Below, one piece after another: positions 9,574 to 18,388 of a stretch of 64,000 bases of DNA. A program made the position numbers and the translations under genes. Source of the DNA: Pseudomonas sp. v388 (GTDB lineage: Bacteria > Pseudomonadota > Gammaproteobacteria > Pseudomonadales > Pseudomonadaceae); the NCBI RefSeq assembly GCF_003935425.1, contig NZ_RHQN01000003.1, positions 186,001 through 250,000 of the forward strand, read 5' to 3'. The notes under the pieces were generated by a model that was not told where the DNA came from, ran no database searches, and saw only the letters and a program-made list of their open reading frames with translations. Every line of letters begins with the position of its first letter. Position 1 is the first letter of the stretch.

Positions 9574-10904
9574 TGATTCGACGTTCCTGGCGCTATGTGC
9601 TGATCGCACTGGCCTGTGTATTTCTCGTGGCCCTGGGTGTCTGGCTGTGGAGCCGACCGGCACCGCCAGCCAGCCTCGAGCGTTCGACCCTGGATGACGG
9701 CGCCGCGCTGATCAGCGTGACCCCCGCCACCCGCGTCAAGACGCGTATTGCCCTGGCGGTGACCGCCGAAGAGATGCTCAGCGACAAACAACTGCTGGCC
9801 ATCAGCAAGGATGCCTCGGCGCGCATCGTTCAGGTGGTGCTGCCCAAGGATGGTTGCGTCCAGCAGCAGAAGACGTTTCAGACGGCACTGCAAAGCCTGG
9901 ACGGCGCACCCGCGCTGGTCGCCGGCATCGGCCCGGGCGCAACCCTGGCCTGGCGCTGGCTGGCAGGCCAGAAGGACGACAAGGCCCAGGCGATCTCCGT
10001 CGGCTTTGCCCTTGAGCATGTTTCCAATCCGCCGCCGGTAGTGGAGGAAGGCGACACGCCACCGCGCATCTGCGACGTGCCGCTCCCGCAAACCGCGCCG
10101 CATGGCCACTGGCTGGCCGCGTGGAACGACGCGCCGGACGATCCGAGTGCCGCATTCGTGCGGGATCAGGCAAATGCCGCTACCAGCATCAGCGACTACG
10201 ATATCCCTCTGCCGCAAGTGTTGAACACCGAACTGCGCCATATGCTGCTGGGTGAGAACGACGGCGGCGGGCTGGGCGTTCCGATCGTGGAAGTCCCGGC
10301 CAGCAAACCGTCGGATACAGTAACGCTGTTCATGTCCGGCGACGGCGGCTGGCGCGACCTGGACAAGGTCGTGGCCGGCGACATGGCGAAGATGGGCTAT
10401 CCGGTGGTGGGCATCGATGTGCTGCGCTACTACTGGGAACACAAAACTCCGGAACAGACCGCCATCGATCTGACAGATCTTATGAATCACTATCGTCAGA
10501 AATGGGGTGCCAAGCGCTTCATCCTGGCCGGTTATTCATTCGGCGCCGACGTCATGCCTGCGGTCTACAACCGTCTCGCAGCGCAAGACCAGAACCGTAT
10601 CGACGGCATCATTCTGCTGGCCTTCGCACGCTCCGGAAGTTTCGAGATTCGCGTTGACGGCTGGCTGGGCAAGGCAGGCGAAGAAGCAATCACCGGTCCG
10701 GAAATGGCTAAGCTGCCGCCTGCCAAGGTGTTCTGTGTATACGGCGTCGAAGAGGCGAAGACCAGTGGCTGCACCGACTCTACTGCGGTCGGCGAAGCGG
10801 TGAAGCTGCCCGGCGGCCATCACTTCGACGAGGACTACCCTGCCCTGGCCAAGCGCCTGATCGACGCCATCGACAAGCGTCAGGTCAAACCTGCGGCTGA
10901 GTAA
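9573..10904 (+). CDS. AcvB/VirJ-type periplasmic esterase, probable alanyl-PG hydrolase
   Basis: A 443-residue protein with an N-terminal membrane anchor or signal (hydrophobic residues 10-28), placing it in the periplasm. The C-terminal part is an alpha/beta hydrolase VirJ domain with the nucleophile elbow GYSFG (Ser about residue 322) and a late GGHHFDEDY segment carrying the catalytic His; an upstream MSGDGGWRDLD segment is typical of the family. In P. aeruginosa the gene next to mprF encodes a hydrolase that removes alanine from alanyl-PG; the coupled arrangement here implies the same role, giving a make-and-break pair for membrane charge. Function by homology and context. Confidence 0.85.
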   Translation: MIRRSWRYVLIALACVFLVALGVWLWSRPAPPASLERSTLDDGAALISVTPATRVKTRIALAVTAEEMLSDKQLLAISKDASARIVQVVLPKDGCVQQQKTFQTALQSLDGAPALVAGIGPGATLAWRWLAGQKDDKAQAISVGFALEHVSNPPPVVEEGDTPPRICDVPLPQTAPHGHWLAAWNDAPDDPSAAFVRDQANAATSISDYDIPLPQVLNTELRHMLLGENDGGGLGVPIVEVPASKPSDTVTLFMSGDGGWRDLDKVVAGDMAKMGYPVVGIDVLRYYWEHKTPEQTAIDLTDLMNHYRQKWGAKRFILAGYSFGADVMPAVYNRLAAQDQNRIDGIILLAFARSGSFEIRVDGWLGKAGEEAITGPEMAKLPPAKVFCVYGVEEAKTSGCTDSTAVGEAVKLPGGHHFDEDYPALAKRLIDAIDKRQVKPAAE

Positions 10905-10922
10905 GCCGTTCAACCAGGCATG

Positions 10923-10957
10923 AAAAATCCCGGCACTGTGAGGTGACCGGGATTTTT
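10923..10957. terminator. Bidirectional terminator between the esterase gene and kup
   Basis: AAAAATCCCGG and CCGGGATTTTT form a stem with a 13-base loop; A and T runs on both sides suit convergent genes. Confidence 0.85.
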
Positions 10958-10976
10958 CGTATCTGGCCGGCGAGTT

Positions 10977-12872
10977 CTACATCTCGACCTGCGTTCCCAA
11001 CTCGATCACCCGGTTGGAAGGCAGCTTGAAGAACCGCAGGTTGCCGTTGGCGTTCTTGAGCATGAAGGCGAACAACACGCGGCGCCAACGCGCCATGCCT
11101 TCCATGTTCGAAGGGATGACGGTTTCCCGGCTCAGGAAATAGGTAGTGCGCATCGGGCTGAAATCCAGATCCGCAAGCTGACAGAGGCCGAGCGCCGCGG
11201 GAACGTCCGGCTCGTCGATAAAGCCGAAATGCAGAATGACCCGATAGAAGCCCTCGCCGTGGGATTCGATCTCGAATCGCTCACTCACCGGCACCCGCGG
11301 TCGATCCTCATACACCACGGTCAACAGCACCACCTGTTCGTGCAGCACCTGGTTATGCAGCATGTTGTGCAGCAACGCGTGAGGCACGGCGTCCGAGCGT
11401 GCAGTCAGAAAAACCGCCGTACCCTGAACGCGATGCGGCGGTTGCACGCGGATGCTGCCGATGAAGATCGGCAACGGCAACCCGCCTTCGTCGATGCGCT
11501 CGACCAGCACTTGTTTACCGCGCTTCCAGGTGGTCATCAGGATAAACAACACCGCACCGGCCAGAACCGGAAATGCCCCGCCCTGTATCACTTTCGGAAC
11601 GTTGGCGGCAAAGAACAGACCGTCCACCAGCAACAGGCCCAGCAATAACGGGACGGCCAACAGCGGCGGCCACTTCCACAGCAGCAACATGACCGACGAC
11701 ACCAGGATCGTGGTGCACAGCATGGTGCCGGTTACCGCTACACCGTAGGCCGAAGCCAGCGCGCCGGAAGACTCGAAGCCCAGCACCAGCAGGATCACGC
11801 CGGCCATCAGCGCCCAGTTCACGGCACCGATGTAGATCTGGCCTTGCGCGTCACTGGAGGTGTGCTGGATATACATGCGAGGGATATAGCCCAACTGGAT
11901 CGCCTGCAACGTCATGGAGAACGCGCCGGAAATCACGGCCTGGGAGGCGATGATGGTCGCCATGGTCGACAGTCCGATCAATGGCAGCAGCGCCCAGTTC
12001 GGCGCCAGCAAGTAGAACGGATTGCGCACCGCTTCGGGATGCTCCAGCACCAGGGCGCCCTGGCCGAAATAGTTGAGCAGCAGTGCCGGCAACACCAGAA
12101 TGAACCACGCGCGGGAAATGGGCTTGCGGCCGAAATGCCCCATGTCGGCATACAAGGCTTCGGCACCGGTCAGCGCCAGCACCACCGCGCCGAGAATGGC
12201 GACGCCGATTCCCGGATGAAGGACAAAGAAGCGCACGCCCCATGAAGGATTCACCGCGTGCAGCACTTCCGGCGTATGCAGGATGCCGTAGATACCCAGA
12301 GCCGCCAGCACCAGGAACCAGATGACCATGACCGGCCCGAACAGCACGCCGATCCGTGCCGTGCCGTGCTTCTGGATAAGGAACAACCCGACCAGCACCA
12401 CCAGCGCCATCGGCACAATCCAGTTTTCGAGACCGTCGAACGCCAGTTCCAGCCCTTCCATCGCCGAGAGCACCGAGACTGCCGGGGTAATCATGCTGTC
12501 GCCGTAAAACAGCGCGGCACCGAACAGACCGAAGACCACCATCATCATCTGCAACTTCGGAAACCTGGCAGTCGCACGCCGCGCCAGCGCAGTCAGCGCC
12601 ATGATGCCGCCCTCGCCCTGGTTGTCGGCGCGCAGGATGAACACCATGTACTTGAAGGACACGACCCAGATCAACGACCAGAAAATCAGCGACAACACGC
12701 CAAGTATCGCGTCATGCGTGACCTGAACCCCATAGCCGCCCTGAAAGACCTCCTTGAGCGTATACAGCGGACTGGTGCCGATATCTCCATACACCACGCC
12801 CACGGCCGCGATCAGCAACCCCAATGGCTTGGCCGCGCCCCCCGACTCAGCATGACTGCCTGCTTGACTCAT
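10977..12872 (-). CDS. kup: Low-affinity potassium uptake protein
   Basis: A 631-residue K+/H+ symporter of the KUP/HAK family. Seen: the signature [17 protein letters not shown] near residue 27-43, about twelve hydrophobic segments to residue 440, then a soluble C-terminal tail containing YFLSRET and the FAFMLKNA segment typical of bacterial Kup. Minus-strand ribosome site CAGGAG lies upstream of the ATG. In P. aeruginosa kup is adjacent to rimO; here the HigBA pair and the prophage separate them. Confidence 0.95.
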   Translation of the reverse strand: MSQAGSHAESGGAAKPLGLLIAAVGVVYGDIGTSPLYTLKEVFQGGYGVQVTHDAILGVLSLIFWSLIWVVSFKYMVFILRADNQGEGGIMALTALARRATARFPKLQMMMVVFGLFGAALFYGDSMITPAVSVLSAMEGLELAFDGLENWIVPMALVVLVGLFLIQKHGTARIGVLFGPVMVIWFLVLAALGIYGILHTPEVLHAVNPSWGVRFFVLHPGIGVAILGAVVLALTGAEALYADMGHFGRKPISRAWFILVLPALLLNYFGQGALVLEHPEAVRNPFYLLAPNWALLPLIGLSTMATIIASQAVISGAFSMTLQAIQLGYIPRMYIQHTSSDAQGQIYIGAVNWALMAGVILLVLGFESSGALASAYGVAVTGTMLCTTILVSSVMLLLWKWPPLLAVPLLLGLLLVDGLFFAANVPKVIQGGAFPVLAGAVLFILMTTWKRGKQVLVERIDEGGLPLPIFIGSIRVQPPHRVQGTAVFLTARSDAVPHALLHNMLHNQVLHEQVVLLTVVYEDRPRVPVSERFEIESHGEGFYRVILHFGFIDEPDVPAALGLCQLADLDFSPMRTTYFLSRETVIPSNMEGMARWRRVLFAFMLKNANGNLRFFKLPSNRVIELGTQVEM

Positions 12873-13098
12873 CCGCTACTCCTGAAACCCGACTCGATAG
12901 CCGAAGCGTTTTCGACTTCACACTACGCAACAATTCTGTTTGGCACTCTGTATTGACAACCTGGAGTGCAGCGGCGCGAAGCATAGCGCAGCAGGGGTGG
13001 TAATTCTTCGTTTACCTCAGGTTATCGGCCGCCCGTTGCACAAGGGAAGTGCACCAGCTTAAAATTCGGCTACGCCAATGACGCATAGCAGGGAATGC

Positions 13099-13413
13099 AT
13101 GATTTTCATTGAGACTCCAATTTTTACCGCGGACCTCAAAGACCACCTGAGTGACGAAGAATACGGAATGCTTCAGCGGCACTTGGCAGAGGACCCACGA
13201 TCTGGTGCCCTCATCGAGGACACTGGCGGCCTCAGAAAAATCCGCTGGGCAGCTCATGGAAAAGGCAAGAGCAGCGGAGTCCGGATAATCTATTACCACC
13301 TTTGCTCTGCCTATCAGATTCGTATGCTGCTGATTTACCGGAAAGGAATAATGGATTCTTTGACTGATAAGCAAAAAGCGCAGCTACGTGCAATCAATAA
13401 AGGATGGAAGTGA
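13099..13413 (+). CDS. higB: HigB2-type (RelE superfamily) toxin
   Basis: A 104-residue RelE-fold protein, probably an mRNA endonuclease acting at the ribosome. It carries the family pattern LSDEEYGMLQ, a GGLRKIRW strand, GKGKSSGVRIIYY and a late LIYRKG strand, all close to HigB2 of Vibrio. The start at 13099 (MIFIETPIF) was chosen over an upstream ATG at 13078 because it matches family N-termini. The stop codon overlaps the antitoxin start (TGATG), the usual toxin-first higBA order. Confidence 0.85.
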   Translation: MIFIETPIFTADLKDHLSDEEYGMLQRHLAEDPRSGALIEDTGGLRKIRWAAHGKGKSSGVRIIYYHLCSAYQIRMLLIYRKGIMDSLTDKQKAQLRAINKGWK

Positions 13414-13715
13414 TGGAAATCAATCTCTTTGATCGGCTTGTAGACAGCATGAAACAAATGGATGAGATCGCTTGCGGAGAGCGCGAGCCGTCACGCGAAT
13501 TTCACGTTAATGCGCTTCAAGTAAAAAAGATCCGCCAGGCAACAGGACAATCGCAAGCGACGTTCGCCAAAAGCATCGACGTGGCTGTCGGCACTTTGCG
13601 CAACTGGGAACAGGGCCGCCGCGAGCCCGAAGGCCCCGCTCGTGCCTTACTGCGGGCTCTTCATAATGATCCGGTACATGTCATGGCTGCCTTGAATCAA
13701 AACCGTCCTGCCTGA
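13413..13715 (+). CDS. higA: HigA2-type antitoxin (XRE HTH)
   Basis: A 100-residue antitoxin with an XRE helix-turn-helix (ALQVKKIRQATGQSQATFAKSI...GTLRNWEQGRREP) ending in the family segment GPARALLRAL. It should bind and neutralise the toxin and repress the operon. Translation is coupled to the toxin stop codon; an in-frame ATG at 13404 would add three residues. The pair lies outside the prophage, between kup and the native rimO promoter. Confidence 0.85.
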   Translation: MEINLFDRLVDSMKQMDEIACGEREPSREFHVNALQVKKIRQATGQSQATFAKSIDVAVGTLRNWEQGRREPEGPARALLRALHNDPVHVMAALNQNRPA

Positions 13716-13774
13716 GCATTGCGCTACAGCATTGCTCTGGTTATCACGAACCGTCGCAAATCTCCGTTAAACAC

Positions 13775-13803
13775 TGGTCATCGACCGCGCTCGCCGCTAG
13801 AAT
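13775..13803 (+). promoter_or_regulatory. Orphaned native rimO promoter (candidate)
   Basis: TGGTCA (13775-13780), 17-base spacer, TAGAAT (13798-13803). It lies 87 bases before the native rimO start and now drives only the truncated fragment at the left prophage junction. Called by eye from spacing and the -10 box. Confidence 0.5.
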
Positions 13804-13889
13804 TGCGCACTTTTTGATCAGAGGCGCCACAAGCGCCCAGTCGGCGCCTGTGCGATTTTCGCCGGGCAGCCCTTACGCCGAGGTTTGCC

Positions 13890-14006
13890 ATGTCCACCGT
13901 CACCACGCCGTCCGCCCCAAAGGTCGGATTTGTCTCACTCGGATGCCCGAACGATACTCAGAATAAACTTGGCATCTGTGCGGAAAAAAACCCGACGTCC
14001 TGCTGA
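13890..14006 (+). pseudogene. rimO: Native 5' end of rimO, cut off by prophage insertion
   Basis: The ATG at 13890 opens a frame starting MSTVTTPSAPKVGFVSLGCP, the normal N-terminus of Pseudomonas RimO. After the Cys-Pro codons the sequence switches to prophage DNA, giving NDTQNK... and a stop, 38 residues in all. Joining the bacterial part of this fragment to the bacterial part of the right junction (from 46770) restores an uninterrupted native rimO ([16 protein letters not shown]). The fragment lacks nearly the whole methylthiotransferase and radical SAM domains and cannot be active. Confidence 0.92.
13944..13951. other. attL core
   Basis: TGCCCGAA, encoding Cys-Pro plus two bases of the next codon of rimO. 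Left of it is bacterial rimO, right of it phage DNA. The very short identity is what serine integrases need, unlike the longer cores of tyrosine integrases. Confidence 0.85.
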
Positions 14007-14033
14007 GACACCGGGCTCCATCTTTCGGGTTTT
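13984..14033 (-). terminator. Terminator at the left end of the prophage
   Basis: On the minus strand AACCCGA and TCGGGTT pair around a 29-base insert that can fold further, followed by seven T. It would stop leftward phage transcription before it runs into the native rimO promoter region. Confidence 0.6.
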
Positions 14034-14051
14034 GAACTGAGTGGACCAGGG

Positions 14052-14657
14052 TTACATCTGCAGCGCATCCAACAGTCGTCTCAAGCTTTGCTCCTCCGCT
14101 GAGCCGCGCTCTGTATGCTCATGAATGGCGAGATACTCAAATCCGCTGTCCCCATTCCGGTAGATTACCCAGTCCCCTGTCGCCCTTGATGATGCGCGAT
14201 CAGCGAACCGCTCAGCAGTGGCTTTCACGCCTTCATACCCTTTCCCCTTCTGCAGCAGCGACTGGACTATCTGCTCCAGCGCGTCATCGATACTCAGAGT
14301 GACGGGCAGCCTGTTTTCGAGTGCTAAGTTGCACGCTGCCCAGTCTTCCCGTTTGAAATGAACATGCCCATAGCCAGCCAAAAGCCCGGCCTGGCCAAAG
14401 TCGCCAGGGAATCGCGTCGTTGGTTTTCCCTCCTCTAGTGCGTCCAAAGCCCGCGTGAAGTAAGCAAGACTGTTGCAGGACAGTCCAACGACTTGCTCAA
14501 TCAAAAACTTTGAGAGCCTATTGAAATAAGGCTTATCTCTTAATATAGAAAGCGTGAAATTCCTTGAATAACAGCCCATTGCCAGCTCCCTTAACGTTGC
14601 CGCATGATAGCCTACTTTAAGCAAATCGCTGTGTGGCGCTAAAAAGGCTTTCAACAA
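14052..14657 (-). CDS. Prophage protein of unknown function
   Basis: A 201-residue soluble protein with no recognised motif; predicted mostly helical with mixed charge. It begins with a TTG codon three bases after the stop of the adenine methylase gene, so the two form one leftward operon and should share the LexA-regulated promoter. Its lack of similarity to virion proteins and position at the extreme left arm suggest an accessory role, perhaps linked to the methylase, but nothing in the sequence shows what. Confidence 0.7.
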   Translation of the reverse strand: MLKAFLAPHSDLLKVGYHAATLRELAMGCYSRNFTLSILRDKPYFNRLSKFLIEQVVGLSCNSLAYFTRALDALEEGKPTTRFPGDFGQAGLLAGYGHVHFKREDWAACNLALENRLPVTLSIDDALEQIVQSLLQKGKGYEGVKATAERFADRASSRATGDWVIYRNGDSGFEYLAIHEHTERGSAEEQSLRRLLDALQM

Positions 14658-14660
14658 CGC

Positions 14661-15455
14661 TTAAAACAAACCTCCGAGGGCTGAGGGTTCCCAGTTGGTA
14701 ATCACCAGCTCGTCCGTTACCTCTGCTTTTCCCACTCTTTGGTTGTTGGTGCTGTAACGCAAGCTAACCCGCTCGAAATGGTAGTCCTTGAACACTTCCT
14801 GGATGTCCGGGTGGTCATTAATGCTTACCATCACCTTCCCTTTGCACCGCCCCATGAAGTCAGCCATACGCTCGTAATTCTCAAAGGCAAAGTCCACTCC
14901 ATATCCAGCCGTCTGCCAGTATGGCGGATCCATGTAGTGGAACGTATGGGCGCGGTCGTACCTTTCGGCGCAATCAAGCCAAGGTAGGTTCTCCACGTAA
15001 GTTCCCGATAAGCGCTGCCAAGCCGCAGACAGATTCTCTTCTATGCGCAGCAGGTTGATGGCCGGCCCCGTCGTAGCTGTGCCGAAGGTTTGACCAGTCA
15101 CTTTGCCGGCGAAGGCGTGGTGCTGCAGGTAGAAGAAACGCGCAGCTCTCTGAATGTCTGTCAACGTCTCAGGTCGAGTCATCTTCTGCCATTCGAAAAC
15201 CTGCCTGGAACTGAGCGCCCATTTGAACTGGCGGACAAACTCCTCAAGATGGTTTTGCACCACCCGGTATAGCGTTACCAGGTCGCCATTTATGTCGTTA
15301 AGAACCTCCACAGGCGCGCCTTGGGGCCGCATAAAGTACAGAGCAGCCCCACCTGCAAACACTTCCACATAGCATTCATGTGGGGGGAACAATGGAATCA
15401 AACGGTCGGCGAGACGGCGCTTGCCGCCCATCCAGGGAATGATGGGTGAGGACAT
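14661..15455 (-). CDS. Phage DNA adenine methyltransferase (D12/Dam class)
   Basis: A 264-residue N6-adenine methylase. Seen: IPWMGGKRRLA (SAM-binding start, residues 6-16), EVFAGGAALYF (FxGxG-type motif I, residues 31-41) and the catalytic DPPY (residues 176-179). Such phage enzymes protect phage DNA from host restriction or mark it for replication or packaging; the recognition sequence is not readable (GATC is common in this class). The ATG at 15455 follows an AAGGA site; a TTG one codon upstream is less likely. A LexA-type box lies 17 bases upstream, so it should be induced with SOS. Confidence 0.9.
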   Translation of the reverse strand: MSSPIIPWMGGKRRLADRLIPLFPPHECYVEVFAGGAALYFMRPQGAPVEVLNDINGDLVTLYRVVQNHLEEFVRQFKWALSSRQVFEWQKMTRPETLTDIQRAARFFYLQHHAFAGKVTGQTFGTATTGPAINLLRIEENLSAAWQRLSGTYVENLPWLDCAERYDRAHTFHYMDPPYWQTAGYGVDFAFENYERMADFMGRCKGKVMVSINDHPDIQEVFKDYHFERVSLRYSTNNQRVGKAEVTDELVITNWEPSALGGLF

Positions 15456-15471
15456 CAAAACGATCCTTATA

Positions 15472-15487
15472 CTGTATGCATGAACAG
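15472..15487 (-). promoter_or_regulatory. LexA (SOS) box upstream of the phage adenine methylase
   Basis: CTGTATGCATGAACAG fits CTG-N10-CAG and matches the box before recA in this window (CTGTATAAGTAGACAG) at the first six and the last four bases. It lies 17 bases from the methylase start, the usual position for repression. Confidence 0.75.
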
Positions 15488-16102
15488 TATTTGATGATAC
15501 CTGAAAGCGTTACATTGCGATGCGTATTTATGCAAAGTTTCATACCTTTCCATGGTGGCTGTAACCCACGTACTAGGCGGCTCTACGCGTAGCGGCGAGC
15601 AGTAGACGTTTTTTACTTTTCCTTGTTGAAACTCAGCGATGCTGGACATGAAAACCTGCCTATTCGACCGTTTTCCTTTTTTTGTCCAAACGGGCCGGGC
15701 GCTCACGGAACCGATGGTTTTGCGCCGGCTCGCAGTATCCAGTGCAAGCTCATGACATTTCTTCGCAAAGCTTTGCACGTTATGCAAACGCCGCAGCCCA
15801 GAGCGACGCCGCAGCCTGCCTGGCCGGAAGCATCATTTACACCACACCGAGTGTTTGCACTTTTTTGGGACACGAAGCCCGTCGGCGGGAGGGGGATAAG
15901 TGATTTTTCAGGAAGATTTTTTTTGCAAGAAGTGATTTTCACATGGCCTTGGGCAATTTTTCGGTGCGCTGCCCATTGCGCCGGATATGCAACGGGCTGG
16001 TCGTCTATCCAGACGAATATCATCGATTTTACGCCAGTCCTTTTCTCCCGCACTGCCCCTTGCATGATGATTCGCCATCACTCAGACTTTTCCCATACAG
16101 GT
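15488..16102. other. AT-richer intergenic stretch before the dioxygenase gene
   Basis: About 615 bases with no gene I can support. An open frame of 106 codons on the minus strand (15467-15787) runs through the LexA box and has no recognisable motif or ribosome site. The sequence has T-rich tracts (around 15905-15930) and base composition lower in G+C than the phage late genes, consistent with a separately acquired cargo segment. It contains CTACGCGTAGCG (15583-15594), repeated at 42421-42432. Confidence 0.45.
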
Positions 16103-16114
16103 ATGGAGGTCAAG

Positions 16115-16969
16115 ATGGGCTTTATGAGTTTTTTTGAAAGAAACGAACGCGTTAAGGTAAGCAAAGAACAGTGGGACCGCGACGGTTTCTATGCACTCCC
16201 AGGCTTTTATTCGGAAAAAGAGATAGATGCAGCCTGCGCCGCTCAGCAGCAAGCGTGGTCCGAATCGCACCAACGGATCGTGGTTGACGACCTCGTAACA
16301 GGCATGCGCAAGCGGCTGATGGACGTGGATAGCTCTGACCGCGCAACACACAGATTCAAGTTGAACGACTTATATCTGGAGCTTCCAGAGATCAGGAATC
16401 TCGCGATCAACAAAAGAATCACCCCGATCCTGAATGATCTTTTGGGCGAAACAACCGTTCTTTGCAACTCGCTGAGTTTTGATCAAGGCAGCAGTCAACC
16501 CGATCATGTTGACGCTATTTACATGACACCGCAGACGCCTCATAACTTGATCGCGATATGGGTCGCATTAGAAGACTGCCACTTAGATGCCGGCCCTCTT
16601 CGGTATTATCCAGGCAGCCATAAGATCAAGCAGCACGTCTTCTCAGATGGTTCCACTCATTTCATTCCGAGTGAAATGAACCAGTGGCATGAATACATGG
16701 AAGAAGAAGTAGCCCGCCTCAATCTGGAGCCTAAGATATTCGCTGCAAAAAAAGGCGACGTGTTCATTTGGAGCTGCTACCTGCTTCATGGCGGGAGTCC
16801 GATCAACGACCCTTCCCGCACGCGCAAGAGTCTAGTATTTCACTACTACGGTGAATCCGACTGCGCCAAGGGTCCTGAACTCGTTCCGAAGGACGGCGGC
16901 CTTTGGATGTATAGAGCCCATCAGCCAGTGCCCGGTGAAGCGGCTGGAACGCTCCCTCCTAGGCCCTAA
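16115..16969 (+). CDS. Phytanoyl-CoA dioxygenase (PhyH) family protein, prophage cargo
   Basis: A 284-residue Fe(II)/2-oxoglutarate oxygenase. The iron ligands are visible as H131-x-D133 (PDHVDAIY) and the distal H225 (CYLLHGG), with the oxoglutarate-binding Arg at 235 or 237 (SRTRKS). LPGFYSEKEID and DAGPLRYYPGSHK are typical PhyH segments. The family hydroxylates varied substrates (lipids, amino acids, secondary metabolites), so the substrate cannot be named. It is not a known virion gene and lies alone on the plus strand in the left arm, so it is best read as a lysogenic-conversion gene. GGAGGT at 16105-16110 favours ATG 16115, though the spacing is only four bases; ATG 16124 is possible. 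Confidence 0.85.
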   Translation: MGFMSFFERNERVKVSKEQWDRDGFYALPGFYSEKEIDAACAAQQQAWSESHQRIVVDDLVTGMRKRLMDVDSSDRATHRFKLNDLYLELPEIRNLAINKRITPILNDLLGETTVLCNSLSFDQGSSQPDHVDAIYMTPQTPHNLIAIWVALEDCHLDAGPLRYYPGSHKIKQHVFSDGSTHFIPSEMNQWHEYMEEEVARLNLEPKIFAAKKGDVFIWSCYLLHGGSPINDPSRTRKSLVFHYYGESDCAKGPELVPKDGGLWMYRAHQPVPGEAAGTLPPRP

Positions 16970-17105
16970 AAGCAACGTTCCGATTGTTATTGCGGTACCG
17001 TTGCACGCAATAGCTGGTCGCTCTCTATCCCATGCTGGTGCCCCCAAGCACCAGCAAAACTACAGCGGGTGACGGTACGCAGGCATTGGGTGTGGAAAGA
17101 GCATC

Positions 17106-17363
17106 ATGAGACGTCCCTGTTTGAGAGACCAGGTTTTGCCCCCACGAGTAAAACAGCTCGTGCTGCGTCTTCTTGGTTCGGTAGAGGCTGCTGAAACAAT
17201 CCAGGCCTTGCGCATGGCAGAGCAGCGAGCTGATGGTTTCGTGCTTGGTCTTGAAACTTCAGGAGGTTATAGCGAGGCTGTAATCGAGGACCTCTATCTC
17301 GGCTTCGAGAAAGAGGTCGGGGAGCGCCTTGCACTGCTGAAGAAAGATCAGTATCCAGACTGA
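17106..17363 (+). CDS. Small prophage protein of unknown function
   Basis: An 85-residue, highly charged, helical protein (PPRVKQLVLRLLGSVEAAETIQALRMAEQRADGF). No motif recognised. It is on the plus strand between the PhyH gene and the convergent late-gene operon, where small regulatory or accessory genes often lie. Codon use looks ordinary. Coding status is likely but unproven. Confidence 0.55.
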   Translation: MRRPCLRDQVLPPRVKQLVLRLLGSVEAAETIQALRMAEQRADGFVLGLETSGGYSEAVIEDLYLGFEKEVGERLALLKKDQYPD

Positions 17364-17416
17364 GGCAGCGTTGGAGCGGTCACTGTGTGAGCCGGAACGC
17401 TCTGGCCCTGCCGTTC

Positions 17417-18388
17417 CTATAGGGTTACAGACTTGAGTTTGGCAAGCAGCTGCGCTGCAGTTGCCCCCCCTGAGGTGAAAGCCGCAGCGTTGCTTGGTAC
17501 AGGGGATGACCCGTGCACGTGCCCAGCGATCTGGCCATTCATTTGCTGCAGTAAATCCAGCGTGTCGCACAAGATCTGGAAGATGTTGACGCTTTCGGAC
17601 CCTACCCAGCTTTTGGGTGCCTGGAAGCGCTGGCTCTCCTGGACAAGGCTCTGACGCAGCCCTTCTATGCGCTCTTGCATATCGCCGCCGACCGTTGCGT
17701 TGTGCTTCTGCCCGACCACCAGGTTCAGATCTCGGCCAGTCGCCTGGTGGAGGTCGTCGACCGCTGCCAGGCTCGCGGATCCACCTGACAGCAGCTTGAG
17801 CGCGCCCAGCGCCTCGATCTTTTTCACGCCTCCTACCGATTCGGTCGAATGGTCGTCCACGGTCCTGGTGTGGCTCTGGAAGCTCTCGGTATTGGCCATC
17901 GCTTCCACCTCCCGCTCGATCGCCTGGTCACGGATCTTGCCATCGGTCTGGCGCGTCCAGTTGCCGTCCGCGTCGACGCGCTGTTGCACCGCTTCGCTGT
18001 GCTGCCAGATCTGGTCGCCCTTGGGCACCCTCGGCAAAGTCAGCCCGTGGGGCAGGATCGTCTGGATGTAGGGCTTGTGCGGCAAACCATAGGCAAAACA
18101 GACCACGACCTGCGTGCCCTCTTCCGGGAATCCGTACATGCCCATCTCCTGGCCACCGTTTGCCAGCGGCAGCGGCACGCCGGTCAGCACAGGCAGATCC
18201 GGATCAGCCTCGCCGTCAGAAGTCAGCACTTCGACGTCGACGGCGTAGCGAGGGCGGAAGTCGTCACAGAGACCGGCGCTGGCCGGCGCGTCGGCGACCG
18301 CAACCACGCGGGCGAAGCGTGGCAGGTGATATCCGCCGGTGAGTTCGGGAAACTGGCGCTCTACGCTGCGCTTGATTGCGTCGTCCAT
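17417..18388 (-). CDS. Baseplate spike protein (gpV/Mu gp45-like)
   Basis: A 323-residue protein forming the membrane-piercing tip of the contractile tail. Seen: an OB-fold-like domain around residues 75-115 (GQEMGMYGFPEEGTQVVVCFAYG with LPHKPYIQTILPHG), then a repetitive polar part with HN and TVGG turns (residues 150-250) suited to a triple-stranded beta-helix. It is the last gene of the late operon, overlapping the hub gene by 28 bases. Confidence 0.8.
   Translation of the reverse strand: MDDAIKRSVERQFPELTGGYHLPRFARVVAVADAPASAGLCDDFRPRYAVDVEVLTSDGEADPDLPVLTGVPLPLANGGQEMGMYGFPEEGTQVVVCFAYGLPHKPYIQTILPHGLTLPRVPKGDQIWQHSEAVQQRVDADGNWTRQTDGKIRDQAIEREVEAMANTESFQSHTRTVDDHSTESVGGVKKIEALGALKLLSGGSASLAAVDDLHQATGRDLNLVVGQKHNATVGGDMQERIEGLRQSLVQESQRFQAPKSWVGSESVNIFQILCDTLDLLQQMNGQIAGHVHGSSPVPSNAAAFTSGGATAAQLLAKLKSVTL

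Noticed and set aside
15467-15787. 106-codon minus-strand frame before the adenine methylase
   Set aside because: It runs through the LexA box, has no ribosome site and no motif; kept as non-coding, though a 60-codon version from 15649 cannot be excluded.
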